A DNA stretch of 64,000 nt from Marinomonas aquiplantarum (GCF_003314975.1 NZ_QNRF01000012.1:1-64000); one strand, 5' to 3'; positions 42,673-52,348 are shown, counted from the first letter of the stretch. Notes: generated from the letters alone by a model not told the origin. Program-made: numbers and translations.

Positions 42673-45339
42673 TTAGCAAATAACTGGATTTGGCTTCTCA
42701 GGATCTAAACCAAACTTAGCAATCGCCTCACTAACTACGGATGCATCAACCACACCGTCTTTTGCCAGTGCACTCAAGGCAGAAACAACAACCCAGTAAC
42801 GGTTGATCTCAAAGAAATGACGCAATTGAGCACGTGTATCGCTTCGACCGAAACCATCTGTTCCAAGTACATTGTATGTACCTTTTACAAATGGGCGGAT
42901 CTGATCAGCAAACAACTTCATGTGGTCAGTTGATGCAATCACAGGCCCTTTACCGTCTAAGCAAGTCTCAACATAAGACTGGCGTTGCTCAGCTTCAGGG
43001 TGAAGCATATTCCAACGACTTGCATCCAAACCTTCACGACGCAATTCATTGAAAGAAGTCACACTCCAAACATCCGAGTTCACACCGAAGTCATTGAACA
43101 GAATTTCAGCGGCCGCTTCCACTTCACGAAGAATAACACCAGAACCAAGTAATTGAACTTGCTTCTTATTGGTTTTCTTAGTGTGAGATTTCAGCTTGTA
43201 CATACCTTTCAGGATGCCGTCTTCAACACCTTCAGGCATATCTTCGTGAGCGTAGTTTTCATTCATTACTGTTAGGTAATAGAAAACACTCTCTTTCTCT
43301 TTGTACATACGACGTAAGCCATCTTGAACGATAACAGCCACTTCGTAAGAGTAAGTCGGGTCGTAAGAAATACAGTTTGGAATCGTACCAGCCAAGATGT
43401 GTGAGTGACCATCTTCGTGCTGTAGACCTTCACCATTAAGCGTAGTACGACCTGCAGTGGCACCAATCAAGAAGCCACGTGCTTGAGAGTCACCTGCTGC
43501 CCATGCCAAGTCACCAATACGTTGGAAACCAAACATAGAGTAGTAGATGTAAACAGGAATCATAGGTAGATTGCTGTTGCTGTATGACGTAGCAAGCGCC
43601 AACCAAGAAGAGAATGCCCCTGCTTCGTTGATACCTTCCTGAAGAATCTGCCCGTCTTGTGACTCTTTGTAGTACATGATCTGAGTATGGTCATGTGGCG
43701 TGTAACGCTGACCTTCAGAAGAATAAATACCCAACTGACGGAACATACCTTCCATACCGAAAGTACGTGCTTCATCGGCAAGAATTGGCACAACGCGCGG
43801 ACCAATTTGCTTGTCTTTCACCATCACGTTCAAAGCACGAACAAATGCCATCGTCGTGGAAATTTCACGACCTTTAGTGCCTGCAATTTGTGCTTTAAAC
43901 GCTTCAAGAGACGGCACTTCCAGAGCTTCACAATCACGACGACGTGTTGGGAAGTCACCATGCAATTCTTTACGACGTGAGCGCAAGTATTGCATTTCTG
44001 GGCTGTCTTCAGCTGGCTTGTAATAAGGTAGATCTTTCAGCTCTTCATCACTGATTGGAATACCAAATTTGTCACGGAACTGAGCAAGAGACTCTTCATC
44101 AAGTTTCTTAGTCTGGTGAGCTGTATTTTGCGCTTCAGCCGCTTTAAACATGCCGTAACCCTTGACCGTTTGAGCCAAGACAACAGTAGGTTGACCTTTA
44201 TGAGAAGTCGCTTCTTTATAAGCCGCATATACTTTATATGGATCGTGACCACCGCGATTAAGATTCATAATCTCATCGTCAGTCATGTCTTTAACCATTT
44301 CTAGCAACTCAGGGTACTTACCGAAGAAATGCTCACGAGTATAAGCACCACCGTTCGCTTTGTAGTTCTGTAGTTCGCCATCGCACACTTCGTTCATGCG
44401 CTTAACAAGCAAACCTTTGGTGTCTTTTTCGAATAAAGGATCCCAATGACGACCCCAAAGACACTTAACAACATTCCAACCAGCACCTCGGAAGACACCT
44501 TCCAATTCTTGAACAATCTTGCTGTTACCACGTACAGGCCCATCAAGACGCTGTAAGTTACAGTTGATCACGAAGATTAAGTTATCTAGCTTCTCACGAC
44601 CCGCAAGCGCAATCGCACCCAAAGATTCTGGCTCATCACACTCACCATCACCTAGGAAAGCCCAGACTTTACGATCACCTTGATCGATCAAGCCACGGCT
44701 GTGCTGATATTTCATCACGTGAGCTTGGTAAATGGCTTGTAGTGGCCCAAGACCCATAGATACCGTTGGGAACTGCCAGTAATCTGGCATCAACCATGGG
44801 TGTGGATACGAAGAGATACCTTTGCCATCTACTTCACGACGGAAGTTATCAAGCTGCTCATCAGTCAAACGACCTTCAATGTATGAACGAGCATAAATTC
44901 CTGGGGAAATATGGCCTTGGAAGAACACCATATCTGCTTCTTGTTTACCGTCATTACCACGGAAAAAGTGGTTAAAGCCGATATCGTACAAGGTTGCTGC
45001 AGATGAGAAACTGGTAATGTGGCCACCAAGGGTAGAATCCGCTCGGTTTGCTTTCATTACCATTGCCAATGCATTCCAACGAATGATTGAACGAATACGA
45101 CGCTCCATAAAGATGTCGCCAGGAAGTGGCGCTTCATCTTCTGGCGCTATCGTATTGCGATATGGCGTCGTAATAGAGGCTGGTAGTGAAGTGCCCGCTT
45201 TAGAGGCTTCACCAGTCAGACGGTTTAAAATGTATTGCGCGCGATCAGGACCTTCTTCGCGAAGGACAGACTCAAGCGCATCGACCCACTCTTTGGTTTC
45301 AATTGGATCGATGTCTTCGAGAATATGCTGCTCAGTCAT
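42673..45339 (-). CDS. aceE: pyruvate dehydrogenase E1, homodimeric type
   Basis: Thiamine-diphosphate enzyme decarboxylating pyruvate and acetylating the lipoyl groups of AceF. 888 residues, the size of the E. coli enzyme. Visible signatures: GGHITSFSSAATLYDIGFNH, the ThDP motif GDGECDEPESLGAI...NLIFVINCNLQRLDGPVRGN, QTVKGYG, GQRYTPHDHTQIMYYKESQDG and the C-terminal LGTDGFGRSDTR. It is the first gene of aceE-aceF and is preceded by an 880-bp noncoding stretch; no pdhR regulator gene is adjacent. Confidence 0.97.
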   Translation of the reverse strand: MTEQHILEDIDPIETKEWVDALESVLREEGPDRAQYILNRLTGEASKAGTSLPASITTPYRNTIAPEDEAPLPGDIFMERRIRSIIRWNALAMVMKANRADSTLGGHITSFSSAATLYDIGFNHFFRGNDGKQEADMVFFQGHISPGIYARSYIEGRLTDEQLDNFRREVDGKGISSYPHPWLMPDYWQFPTVSMGLGPLQAIYQAHVMKYQHSRGLIDQGDRKVWAFLGDGECDEPESLGAIALAGREKLDNLIFVINCNLQRLDGPVRGNSKIVQELEGVFRGAGWNVVKCLWGRHWDPLFEKDTKGLLVKRMNEVCDGELQNYKANGGAYTREHFFGKYPELLEMVKDMTDDEIMNLNRGGHDPYKVYAAYKEATSHKGQPTVVLAQTVKGYGMFKAAEAQNTAHQTKKLDEESLAQFRDKFGIPISDEELKDLPYYKPAEDSPEMQYLRSRRKELHGDFPTRRRDCEALEVPSLEAFKAQIAGTKGREISTTMAFVRALNVMVKDKQIGPRVVPILADEARTFGMEGMFRQLGIYSSEGQRYTPHDHTQIMYYKESQDGQILQEGINEAGAFSSWLALATSYSNSNLPMIPVYIYYSMFGFQRIGDLAWAAGDSQARGFLIGATAGRTTLNGEGLQHEDGHSHILAGTIPNCISYDPTYSYEVAVIVQDGLRRMYKEKESVFYYLTVMNENYAHEDMPEGVEDGILKGMYKLKSHTKKTNKKQVQLLGSGVILREVEAAAEILFNDFGVNSDVWSVTSFNELRREGLDASRWNMLHPEAEQRQSYVETCLDGKGPVIASTDHMKLFADQIRPFVKGTYNVLGTDGFGRSDTRAQLRHFFEINRYWVVVSALSALAKDGVVDASVVSEAIAKFGLDPEKPNPVIC

Positions 45340-45468
45340 CGTGTTAATAACTCCCGCTATTAGAACAGATACTTAACCTTCAAATAATCAGTGTTGCTAA
45401 CCATTTAAAAGCTACTTAAACGAGCCAGAAATGAACGGTGTGTTGCACCATTTATTTCAGTCGACCTA

Positions 45469-45513
45469 GATAAAACGACACCCTACTCGTTTGAGCTAGC
45501 GTGTCGTTTTATC
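45469..45513 (-). promoter_or_regulatory. inverted repeat in the aceE leader region
   Basis: GATAAAACGACAC (45469-45481) and GTGTCGTTTTATC (45501-45513) are perfect reverse complements with a 19-base loop, 130 bp upstream of the aceE start codon. It may be an operator, a leader hairpin or an attenuator; nothing shows which. Confidence 0.55.
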
Positions 45514-46100
45514 TGCACCAATGGTCATAGTTTTTGTTTTAATTGTTCACCATTGAATCAACCACCAGCTGAAATACGCTGGTCGGCTCGCTTCCAATTT
45601 GAGTCTGGTTCAACAGACCCTTCATTTATTTTTCACCTCAGCAGCATGACTAACTGAGAATGAAAATACAAAATTTCATTACTGTATAATGAAAGTAGAA
45701 AGCGCAAATAAAGTGTTACTTCACTTTAGTCTAACCAATCTAAATTAGGCTATTTTTTGTCTTATGCTCTTCTAATTCGGGCGTAAGATTAACACCTAAA
45801 CAAGAAATCGCATAGACAAACTACGCAACAAGCATAGATCAAGACCACTTTTGTAGCTTTAAAACATGACGTTTTACTGACACAAATCCATGTAAAGTCC
45901 GACCAATTCGGCCTCAGTCTAACTGTAAAACCTTCAATTCACAAAATAAATGCAGACTATAAATCACATTAATAGAAGTAAAATTGTTCATAACTTGATC
46001 TATATAACCTAAAAAACCGTAATAAAATTACATGAACACCACTCTTTTCATATGGCATTTTGCACACACTCACTCTCAACCACTGAGTATATTTTGCTTA

Positions 46101-46156
46101 ATTCAGATACGAATTCAGCTGAATGTCATATAAATCAATCATTATGATCAATTCAG
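46101..46156 (+). promoter_or_regulatory. ATTCAG-motif cluster upstream of nadC
   Basis: ATTCAG occurs at 46101-46106, 46113-46118, inverted at 46119-46124 (making the 12-bp palindrome ATTCAGCTGAAT) and at 46151-46156. Clustering of one hexamer 65-120 bp before nadC suggests a regulator binding region, unidentified. Confidence 0.4.
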
Positions 46157-46221
46157 CACTGACGATTTGTGAATATAAAGCTACAATAGTGAATTCAAAA
46201 ATGCGCATTATAGGACTGTAC

Positions 46222-47073
46222 ATGACCCCTTTGGACGCTCAATTAATTGAGCATATTCAAACTCAGGTTGCTTTTGCACTCAAAGAAGATATCGGTAGTG
46301 GCGACATTACGGCGCAACTGATTCCAGATGATCAATACATTACTGCCAATCTCATCAGTCGAGAAGACGCTGTACTCTGTGGTCAAGCTTGGGCCAATGA
46401 AGTATTTAAACAGCTTGGAAATGATGTCAGCTTAACTTGGCATCAACAAGACGGCGACCTAATATCCGCCGATCAAGTTTTTCTGACCATCAAGGGACAT
46501 GCCCGAACGATCTTAACAGGTGAGAGAACCGCCCTTAACTTCATTCAAAGCCTATCCTATACCGCCACTGTCACACGCCAATATTGCCAGTTAGTGGAAG
46601 GAACTGCATTAACCATACTGGATACTCGCAAAACCATTCCGGGTATGCGCTTAGCACAGAAATATGCCGTGACGACTGGCGGTGGTCAAAATCATCGCAT
46701 TGGTTTATATGACGCGTTCCTGATCAAGGAAAATCATATTATGGCTGCTGGCTCTATTGCTAATGCTGTTGCGATGGCAAAACAAATTGCACCAGGCAAA
46801 ACCATTGAAGTGGAAACAGAAAATCTAGAAGAAGTCGCCGAAGCGGTTAACGCCGGTGCTGACATCATCATGTTAGATAACTTTTCCTACGACGACATGC
46901 GCAAAGCCGTTCACCAGTATCAAGGTTCAGTAAAATTTGAAGCTTCTGGCAATATGGACAAACAACGCTTGCCAGAAGTAGCCAAAACTGGCGTTGACTT
47001 TGTATCAATAGGTGCACTAACAAAGCATGTTACAGCCATCGATTTATCTTTACGTGTATATCAGGAGTCATGA
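46222..47073 (+). CDS. nadC: quinolinate phosphoribosyltransferase (carboxylating)
   Basis: Makes nicotinate mononucleotide from quinolinate and PRPP in NAD synthesis. Start at ATG 46222 (MTPLDAQLIEHIQ) with AGGA six bases upstream; 283 residues. Signatures: LKEDIGSGDITAQLIP, LTGERTALNFIQSLS, LDTRKTIPGMR, AVTTGGGQNHRIGLYDAFLI with the substrate-binding residues, and ADIIMLDNFSYDD. Its stop overlaps the ackA start (ATGA), which ties NAD synthesis to the acetate pathway in one operon. Confidence 0.95.
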   Translation: MTPLDAQLIEHIQTQVAFALKEDIGSGDITAQLIPDDQYITANLISREDAVLCGQAWANEVFKQLGNDVSLTWHQQDGDLISADQVFLTIKGHARTILTGERTALNFIQSLSYTATVTRQYCQLVEGTALTILDTRKTIPGMRLAQKYAVTTGGGQNHRIGLYDAFLIKENHIMAAGSIANAVAMAKQIAPGKTIEVETENLEEVAEAVNAGADIIMLDNFSYDDMRKAVHQYQGSVKFEASGNMDKQRLPEVAKTGVDFVSIGALTKHVTAIDLSLRVYQES

Positions 47074-48266
47074 TGAAAGACAGTATTCTAGTAATTAATT
47101 GCGGTAGTTCATCACTGAAGTTCGCTATCTTAGCCAACGCCGGACAAGATACATTGATGGAAGGTATTGCCGACCAACTTGGCTCAGACACCAGCACCAT
47201 TACTTTTAAACACCAAGGTGAAAAAAATCAAAAGCCTCTTGCTGTAGGCAATCATGAGCATGCAGTGAAAGAGATTAAGGCTTGGTTAGATCTACACTCA
47301 GACATCAACCATTCCTTAGTTGGGATTGGACACCGCATCGTTCATGGTGGTGAAACATTTAATCAGTCCGTATTGATCAATCAAGAGGTCATTAATGGCA
47401 TTCAAGAATGTGCCAGCTTAGCCCCACTTCACAGCCCCGCACATTTAAAAGGCATTGAAGTTTCCTTAGTGTTGTTCCCAGGCTTACCACAGGCCGCAGT
47501 ATTTGACACCTCGTTCCACCAAAGCCTGTCGAAAGAGCAGTTTCTTTACCCGATCCCAATGGATTTTTATCGAGAACACCACTTTCGCAAATACGGCTTT
47601 CATGGCACCAGCTATCGCTACATCAATCAACAGCTTGCTAAATTAGCGCCCGGCAGCGATCAGCAAGGGGTTTTGGTAGCTCACCTTGGTAATGGTGCGA
47701 GCACTTGCGCCATTAACAAAGGCAAGTCGTCGGATACCAGCATGGGGATTACACCTCTTGAAGGGTTAATGATGGGAACTCGTTCCGGCAGTCTGGATCC
47801 AAGCTTGCTAACCTTTATCATGAAAGCCAAACACCTTTCCGCAGAAGAAGCACTTGATGTGCTTAATAAAAAAAGTGGCTTGCTTGGTGTATCTGAACTT
47901 TCAAATGATTGCCGTACGTTAGAAGATGCCATGATATCAGGTGACGAGAGAGCCAAGTTAGCTCTCGATATGTTTGCTGTTCGGACCGCTAAATACCTAG
48001 TCAGTACCGCCACAACTTTAGAAAGTATTGATCACTTGGTCTTCACCGGTGGTATCGGCGAGAATTCAGTTTATCTACGTAATGCCATTTGCCAACAACT
48101 GCGTGCCTTTAATATTAAGCTGGATGATAGTCTAAACAACCACGCTCCTCGTGGTGAAGCATCAAACATAAGCGCCGAGGGTAGCCAAACTCAAGTCTGG
48201 ATCATCCCAACAAATGAGGAGCTTATGATTGCATTGGATACCATTAGCTTGATACAAGGTTCATAA
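47070..48266 (+). CDS. ackA: acetate kinase
   Basis: Interconverts acetyl phosphate and acetate with ATP formation. 398 residues with the ASKHA-fold motifs ILVINCGSSSLKFAIL, GHRIVHGGETF, FDTSFHQSL, FHGTSYRYI, VAHLGNGAST and FTGGIGENSVYLR. The start overlaps nadC by 4 bp; a second ATG directly after is equally possible. Followed by pta 44 bp later, the standard partner. Confidence 0.97.
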   Translation: MMKDSILVINCGSSSLKFAILANAGQDTLMEGIADQLGSDTSTITFKHQGEKNQKPLAVGNHEHAVKEIKAWLDLHSDINHSLVGIGHRIVHGGETFNQSVLINQEVINGIQECASLAPLHSPAHLKGIEVSLVLFPGLPQAAVFDTSFHQSLSKEQFLYPIPMDFYREHHFRKYGFHGTSYRYINQQLAKLAPGSDQQGVLVAHLGNGASTCAINKGKSSDTSMGITPLEGLMMGTRSGSLDPSLLTFIMKAKHLSAEEALDVLNKKSGLLGVSELSNDCRTLEDAMISGDERAKLALDMFAVRTAKYLVSTATTLESIDHLVFTGGIGENSVYLRNAICQQLRAFNIKLDDSLNNHAPRGEASNISAEGSQTQVWIIPTNEELMIALDTISLIQGS

Positions 48267-48310
48267 CAGGTTCAGCCCACTATTAATGGACTAACATAGG
48301 ATTCTTACAT

Positions 48311-50407
48311 ATGACAATTAACGTACTTATGACAGTTCCAACAGGACCAGGTGTTGGCTTAACATCCGTTTCGGTTGGCCTAGTTCGTGCTCTTGAACAG
48401 CAAGGACTGAAAGCGAGCTTCTTTAAACCAGTCGCTCAACCTCAACCAGGTGATAAAGGGCCAGATAAATCGACTGCCATGGTAGCGCAAGGCTCATCCT
48501 TAACACCGGCCGAACCTATCCCATTGCACGAAGCCGAGCGTTTTCTTTATAACGACAACATTGATGAATTAATGGAAGAAATCGTCGGCCGCTTCCAAGC
48601 CAGTGTTGAGCCTGACTCGACGGTTATAGTAGAAGGCTTAGCGCAAATTGCCGGGCATCCGTATGCGACTCGCTTGAATAAAGCCATTGCTCGTACTCTG
48701 GATGCTGGCTTAGTGCTGGTCACCGCTCCTAATAACATGCGAGTAAATGAACTAGAGCATCATGTTGAGATTGCTGCTGGCTCTTATGGCGGCATTAAAG
48801 CAGATGATGTCATCGGCTGTATTCTAAATAAAACAACACCTGGTTCACTAGGAGTGAAATCCTACGGTGACTTGTTTGCCCAACGCGGCATTTTTAAACG
48901 TAACTTCAGCTTACTAGGCCAAATACCATCGGCCGACGAACTGACCTTTCCGAGGGTAAAAGACGTCGCAGATTTTTTGGGCGCAAACATTGTGAATGCG
49001 GGTGAAATGGAAACCCGACGAGTGCAATCTTATACACTTTGTGCTCGAGGCGTTGAGAATGTTCTTGAGGCCTTAAAACCTGGCGTGGTCGTCTTTACAC
49101 CGGGCGATCGTACAGACGTCATCATGGCCACTGCCATTGCCGCTCTAAACGACATTAAAATCGCCGCATTAGTGGTAACTGGTGGTTATCAACCAAGTGA
49201 AGCCTTAATGTCCCTTTGTGGTAAAGCCATGGCCAAAGGCTTGCCAGTGTTATCCGTTAATTCGAATAGCTGGGAAACCGTGATTAATATGCAATCTTTT
49301 AACCAAGAAATCCCGCTCGATGATAAAGAGCGTGTCTCTATGGTAAAAGAACACATAGCACGCTGTATTGACCATGACTGGATTAATTCTTTTGCTCTCA
49401 ATCAAGAAGAAAGAAAGCTTTCACCGCCTGCTTTCCGTTTCCGCTTAATTGAATTAGCTCGCTCCCTAAACAAACGCATCGTACTGCCAGAAGGCGAAGA
49501 AATTCGCACCATTCAAGCGGCCTCTATTTGTGCAGAACGTGGCATTGCACGCTGTACTCTACTTGGAAATGAGCAAGAAATTCTTCGCACGGCTCAAAAC
49601 AATGGTATCGAATTAAGTCATGGCGTTGAAATTTTAGACCCTGCCAGCATTTTAGAGCGTTATGTTGGCCCAATGGTCGAACTTCGTAAGAATCGCGGCT
49701 TAACAGAGATTGTGGCTCGTGAACAACTCGAAGATAACGTGGTTTTAGGAACTATGATGCTGCAAACGGGTGACGTAGATGGTCTAGTCTCTGGCGCAGT
49801 TCACACCACGGCCAACACCATTCGCCCTGCTTTACAATTAATCAAAACCTCTCCAGATGCTAGCTTGGTTTCTTCTGTTTTCTTCATGTGCTTACCAGAT
49901 CAAGTCCTAGTGTATGGTGATTGTGCGATTAACCCAGACCCTAGTGCAGAGCAACTCGCTGAAATTGCGATTCAAAGTGCGGATTCAGCAAGCGCGTTTG
50001 GTATTACACCGAAAGTCGCTATGATCAGTTACAGTACTGGCGGTTCAGGCACAGGGAACGATGTCGATAAAGTACGTGAAGCAACAGAAATTGCTCAACA
50101 ACTTCGCCCTGACCTTTTAATTGATGGCCCATTGCAATACGATGCCGCGATCATGGAAAAAGTCGCCAAGCAAAAAGCGCCCAACAGTAAAGTTGCAGGT
50201 AAAGCTACTGTATTTATTTTCCCTGATTTAAATACCGGCAATACAACTTATAAGGCCGTACAACGAAGTGCTGACGTGGTTAGTATCGGTCCAATGCTGC
50301 AAGGTATTCGCAAGCCAGTGAACGATTTGTCTCGTGGAGCCTTGGTGGATGATATTGTCTACACCATTGCGATCACAGCCATTCAAGCAGGTGAAATCAA
50401 GTCTTAA
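48311..50407 (+). CDS. pta: phosphate acetyltransferase, long form
   Basis: Converts acetyl-CoA and phosphate to acetyl phosphate. 698 residues in three domains: an N-terminal dethiobiotin-synthetase-like P-loop domain (MTVPTGPGVGLTSVSVGLVR), a DRTGG regulatory domain (PGDRTDVIMATAIAALNDIK) and the C-terminal catalytic domain (LPEGEEIRTIQAASI, SYSTGGSGTGNDVDKV, NTGNTTYKAVQRSADVVSIG). The long form, as in E. coli, is allosterically regulated by NADH and pyruvate. With AckA it forms the overflow-acetate pathway fed by AceEF. SD AGGA lies nine bases before the ATG. Confidence 0.97.
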   Translation: MTINVLMTVPTGPGVGLTSVSVGLVRALEQQGLKASFFKPVAQPQPGDKGPDKSTAMVAQGSSLTPAEPIPLHEAERFLYNDNIDELMEEIVGRFQASVEPDSTVIVEGLAQIAGHPYATRLNKAIARTLDAGLVLVTAPNNMRVNELEHHVEIAAGSYGGIKADDVIGCILNKTTPGSLGVKSYGDLFAQRGIFKRNFSLLGQIPSADELTFPRVKDVADFLGANIVNAGEMETRRVQSYTLCARGVENVLEALKPGVVVFTPGDRTDVIMATAIAALNDIKIAALVVTGGYQPSEALMSLCGKAMAKGLPVLSVNSNSWETVINMQSFNQEIPLDDKERVSMVKEHIARCIDHDWINSFALNQEERKLSPPAFRFRLIELARSLNKRIVLPEGEEIRTIQAASICAERGIARCTLLGNEQEILRTAQNNGIELSHGVEILDPASILERYVGPMVELRKNRGLTEIVAREQLEDNVVLGTMMLQTGDVDGLVSGAVHTTANTIRPALQLIKTSPDASLVSSVFFMCLPDQVLVYGDCAINPDPSAEQLAEIAIQSADSASAFGITPKVAMISYSTGGSGTGNDVDKVREATEIAQQLRPDLLIDGPLQYDAAIMEKVAKQKAPNSKVAGKATVFIFPDLNTGNTTYKAVQRSADVVSIGPMLQGIRKPVNDLSRGALVDDIVYTIAITAIQAGEIKS

Positions 50408-50418
50408 TGTAGCTCACT

Positions 50419-50460
50419 TTGTCCAATCCGGGATCCTATAATGAAAACCGGATTGGACAA
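50419..50460 (+). terminator. stem-loop after pta
   Basis: TTGTCCAATCCGG (50419-50431) and CCGGATTGGACAA (50448-50460) are perfect reverse complements with a 16-base loop, 12 bp after the pta stop. No T run follows, so termination is probable but not certain. Confidence 0.55.
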
Positions 50461-50524
50461 TCACCATTTTGCCGATTAATATTTAACCATTAACAATAAA
50501 TTACAATTGTAGGTGGTGAGTATT

Positions 50525-50905
50525 ATGTCCGGTAGCCTCCCCCATTCCATCGCGGTGTCCAACCAAACACAATCCAATGTAGCCCAGCCAGGCTATACGA
50601 CTTACGATGTTCGTTCTGACGAAGATACGAATATGGCCGCATTAAATGCCCGAAATGCCAAAGCCTCCAGTGATCTAGTCGTCACCATATCGGAACAAGG
50701 ACAAGCGCTTCAAGGTCGAACTCGAAAGCAATTCGAAGAAACTAAGAAGAAAAAAGAAACATCATCCGAAACCCGAGAAGACCTAATCGAGGATGAATTT
50801 CTCGAAGGAGATGACGCCTCTTTACCTGTATTTGGAAAAACAAGCAAATCAGAGTTCTATTCAGAAAAAACGCCTACGGGTGAGATGTTAGATCAAACCG
50901 TCTAA
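50525..50905 (+). CDS. hypothetical hydrophilic protein
   Basis: 126 residues from ATG 50525, with AGGTGGTGAG just upstream. I do not recognise a family. The sequence has no signal peptide or membrane segment and looks largely disordered: Ser/Asn/Gln-rich start (MSGSLPHSIAVSNQTQSNVA), a Lys/Glu run in the middle (FEETKKKKETSSETRED) and an acidic stretch before a polar end. AALNARNAKASSDLVVTISEQ could form one helix. It lies between pta and the pilin gene, on the same strand as both. Confidence 0.66.
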   Translation: MSGSLPHSIAVSNQTQSNVAQPGYTTYDVRSDEDTNMAALNARNAKASSDLVVTISEQGQALQGRTRKQFEETKKKKETSSETREDLIEDEFLEGDDASLPVFGKTSKSEFYSEKTPTGEMLDQTV

Positions 50906-50967
50906 TAATGAATAACAATTCTTAATATAAAGGCAGGATGCCTAACAATATCTTCAAGGAGTGAAGA

Positions 50968-51420
50968 ATGTTTATTTACCGCAATGTTCAGCAAGGCTTT
51001 ACCTTGCTTGAACTTATGGTTGTTATTGCCATTATCTCTATTTTAGCCAGCCTTTCAGCCCCCACCTTTACTCGCCAAATTGCGAAGGCCAAATTAATTG
51101 ATGCCCAAAATATCGCCACCCAACACCAAGCAATTGTGGAAGAATTCATTTTATTAAATGGGCATTTTCCAAGTACTGAAGAATTTGCTCTCTACAGACG
51201 CACTTTGGCAGATAATTCAATTGTTAAAAGTCTCACTGTTAAGAACCAAAATAGTATCAGCGGCGATCTCGTATTAACCCTAAACAACAGTACCGACATT
51301 ACTGAAGGCCAAATGATCACCTATCAACGTGATAGCAATCGAAACTGGTCTTGTACCTCTGACATAAATGAGCAGCTTCTACCTCAGCAATGTACCTCTA
51401 GCATTGGAGAAGAAGAATGA
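50968..51420 (+). CDS. type IV pilin-like prepilin
   Basis: 150 residues with a short leader and the prepilin peptidase site G10-F11 (QQG/FTLLELMVVIAI), Glu15 at mature position 5 and a hydrophobic N-terminal helix typical of type IV pilins and pseudopilins. The C-terminal region holds Cys in NWSCTS and PQQCTS that can form the D-loop disulfide. It heads a pilA-pilB-pilC-pilD cluster, supporting a major or minor pilin role. SD AAGGAG is seven bases before the ATG. The frame overlaps pilB by 4 bp. Confidence 0.88.
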   Translation: MFIYRNVQQGFTLLELMVVIAIISILASLSAPTFTRQIAKAKLIDAQNIATQHQAIVEEFILLNGHFPSTEEFALYRRTLADNSIVKSLTVKNQNSISGDLVLTLNNSTDITEGQMITYQRDSNRNWSCTSDINEQLLPQQCTSSIGEEE

Positions 51421-52340
51421 CACTGGAAGAAATCTTAACCACCGCAATTCACAACAGAGCCACAGACATACACATTGAACAGACAGATCAGGTCATTTAT
51501 GTTTATCAAAGGCAATTCGGTTTATTGAAAAAAATGAGCGAGCTATCCTCAAATGAAGGTTTGCTCAATCGAATTAAAATGAAAGCGAACTTAGACCTTT
51601 CAGAGTCTCGGCGAACTCAAGAAGGTCAATTCTCTTTTACTGAAAAAAACAAAACCACCTTCATTCGAGTTAGCATCATTGCCACTGTAAAAGGTGAAAA
51701 AGTCGCCTTACGCCTATTACCAGAAAAACACCAATTAAGCTTGGATGAAATTGGCTTACCCAAAAGCATTTTCAGCCAACTAGACACCGCAATCCAATCC
51801 ACCAGCGGTTTAATATTGGTTTGTGGAGCAACGGGGGCTGGAAAAAGTACGACGCTCTACGCTTGCCTAGAAGCATTAAACAGTGGACAGAAAAGCATTT
51901 TTACCATTGAAGACCCTGTCGAATATGAATTGCCTGGCTTATTTCAATGTGAACCCAATCCAGCCATAGACCTTAGTCCAGCAGCCTTATTGAAATCATT
52001 ATTAAGGCAAGATCCTGACATCATAATGCTAGGGGAAATACGAGACGCTACCACCGCAAACTTGGCCGTTAATGCTGCATTAACTGGACATCTTGTTCTG
52101 GCGACACTTCATACTAACTCTGCTTTGGATGCCATTCACCGATGTCATGCTTGGCAAGTTGACTTTTTCTCTCTGGTTAGCTCTTTGAAGCTCATCATCC
52201 ACCAATCCATGCAATTTGAAGAACAAGGTCAACACGCTGTTTTTAGCGCTTTAAAACCTCTCTGGCGTGATCGTATGCCAGACACTTACGATACGCTGAT
52301 TCACTCTAATCATCTCTGGCATGCCATGAATCACTCATAG
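51417..52340 (+). CDS. reduced PilB/GspE-type assembly ATPase
   Basis: Secretion-superfamily ATPase powering pilus assembly. 307 residues against about 560 for usual PilB: the N-terminal N1 domain and the four-Cys zinc element are missing, but the ATPase core is intact. It has the N2-like start (ATDIHIEQTDQVIYVY), Walker A GATGAGKST (137-145), Asp box FTIEDPVEY, Walker B IIMLGEIRD with Glu207, and His box LHTN (His232). The active-site motifs are conserved, so it does not look like a pseudogene. It overlaps the pilin gene (ATGA) and precedes pilC. It may serve a minimal pilus or DNA-uptake system, or work with another full-length ATPase elsewhere. Confidence 0.87.
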   Translation: MTLEEILTTAIHNRATDIHIEQTDQVIYVYQRQFGLLKKMSELSSNEGLLNRIKMKANLDLSESRRTQEGQFSFTEKNKTTFIRVSIIATVKGEKVALRLLPEKHQLSLDEIGLPKSIFSQLDTAIQSTSGLILVCGATGAGKSTTLYACLEALNSGQKSIFTIEDPVEYELPGLFQCEPNPAIDLSPAALLKSLLRQDPDIIMLGEIRDATTANLAVNAALTGHLVLATLHTNSALDAIHRCHAWQVDFFSLVSSLKLIIHQSMQFEEQGQHAVFSALKPLWRDRMPDTYDTLIHSNHLWHAMNHS

Positions 52341-52348
52341 GCTTTCAT

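Larger units (their letters stand above)
45340..46221. other. 880-bp noncoding divergent region aceE/nadC
   Basis: No convincing gene on either strand. It is AT-rich and must hold the aceE promoter (minus) and nadC promoter (plus). It contains the 13-bp inverted repeat at 45469-45513, an ATTCAG cluster near 46101-46156 and a half-site-like CCGACCAATTCGG at 45899-45911. I could not assign promoters with confidence. The nadC frame can open as far up as 46123, but that extension is not family-like. Confidence 0.6.

Noticed and set aside
46051..46080. Sigma-54 promoter near TGGCATTTTGC upstream of nadC
   Set aside because: The GG and GC elements are too close together for the -24/-12 spacing.
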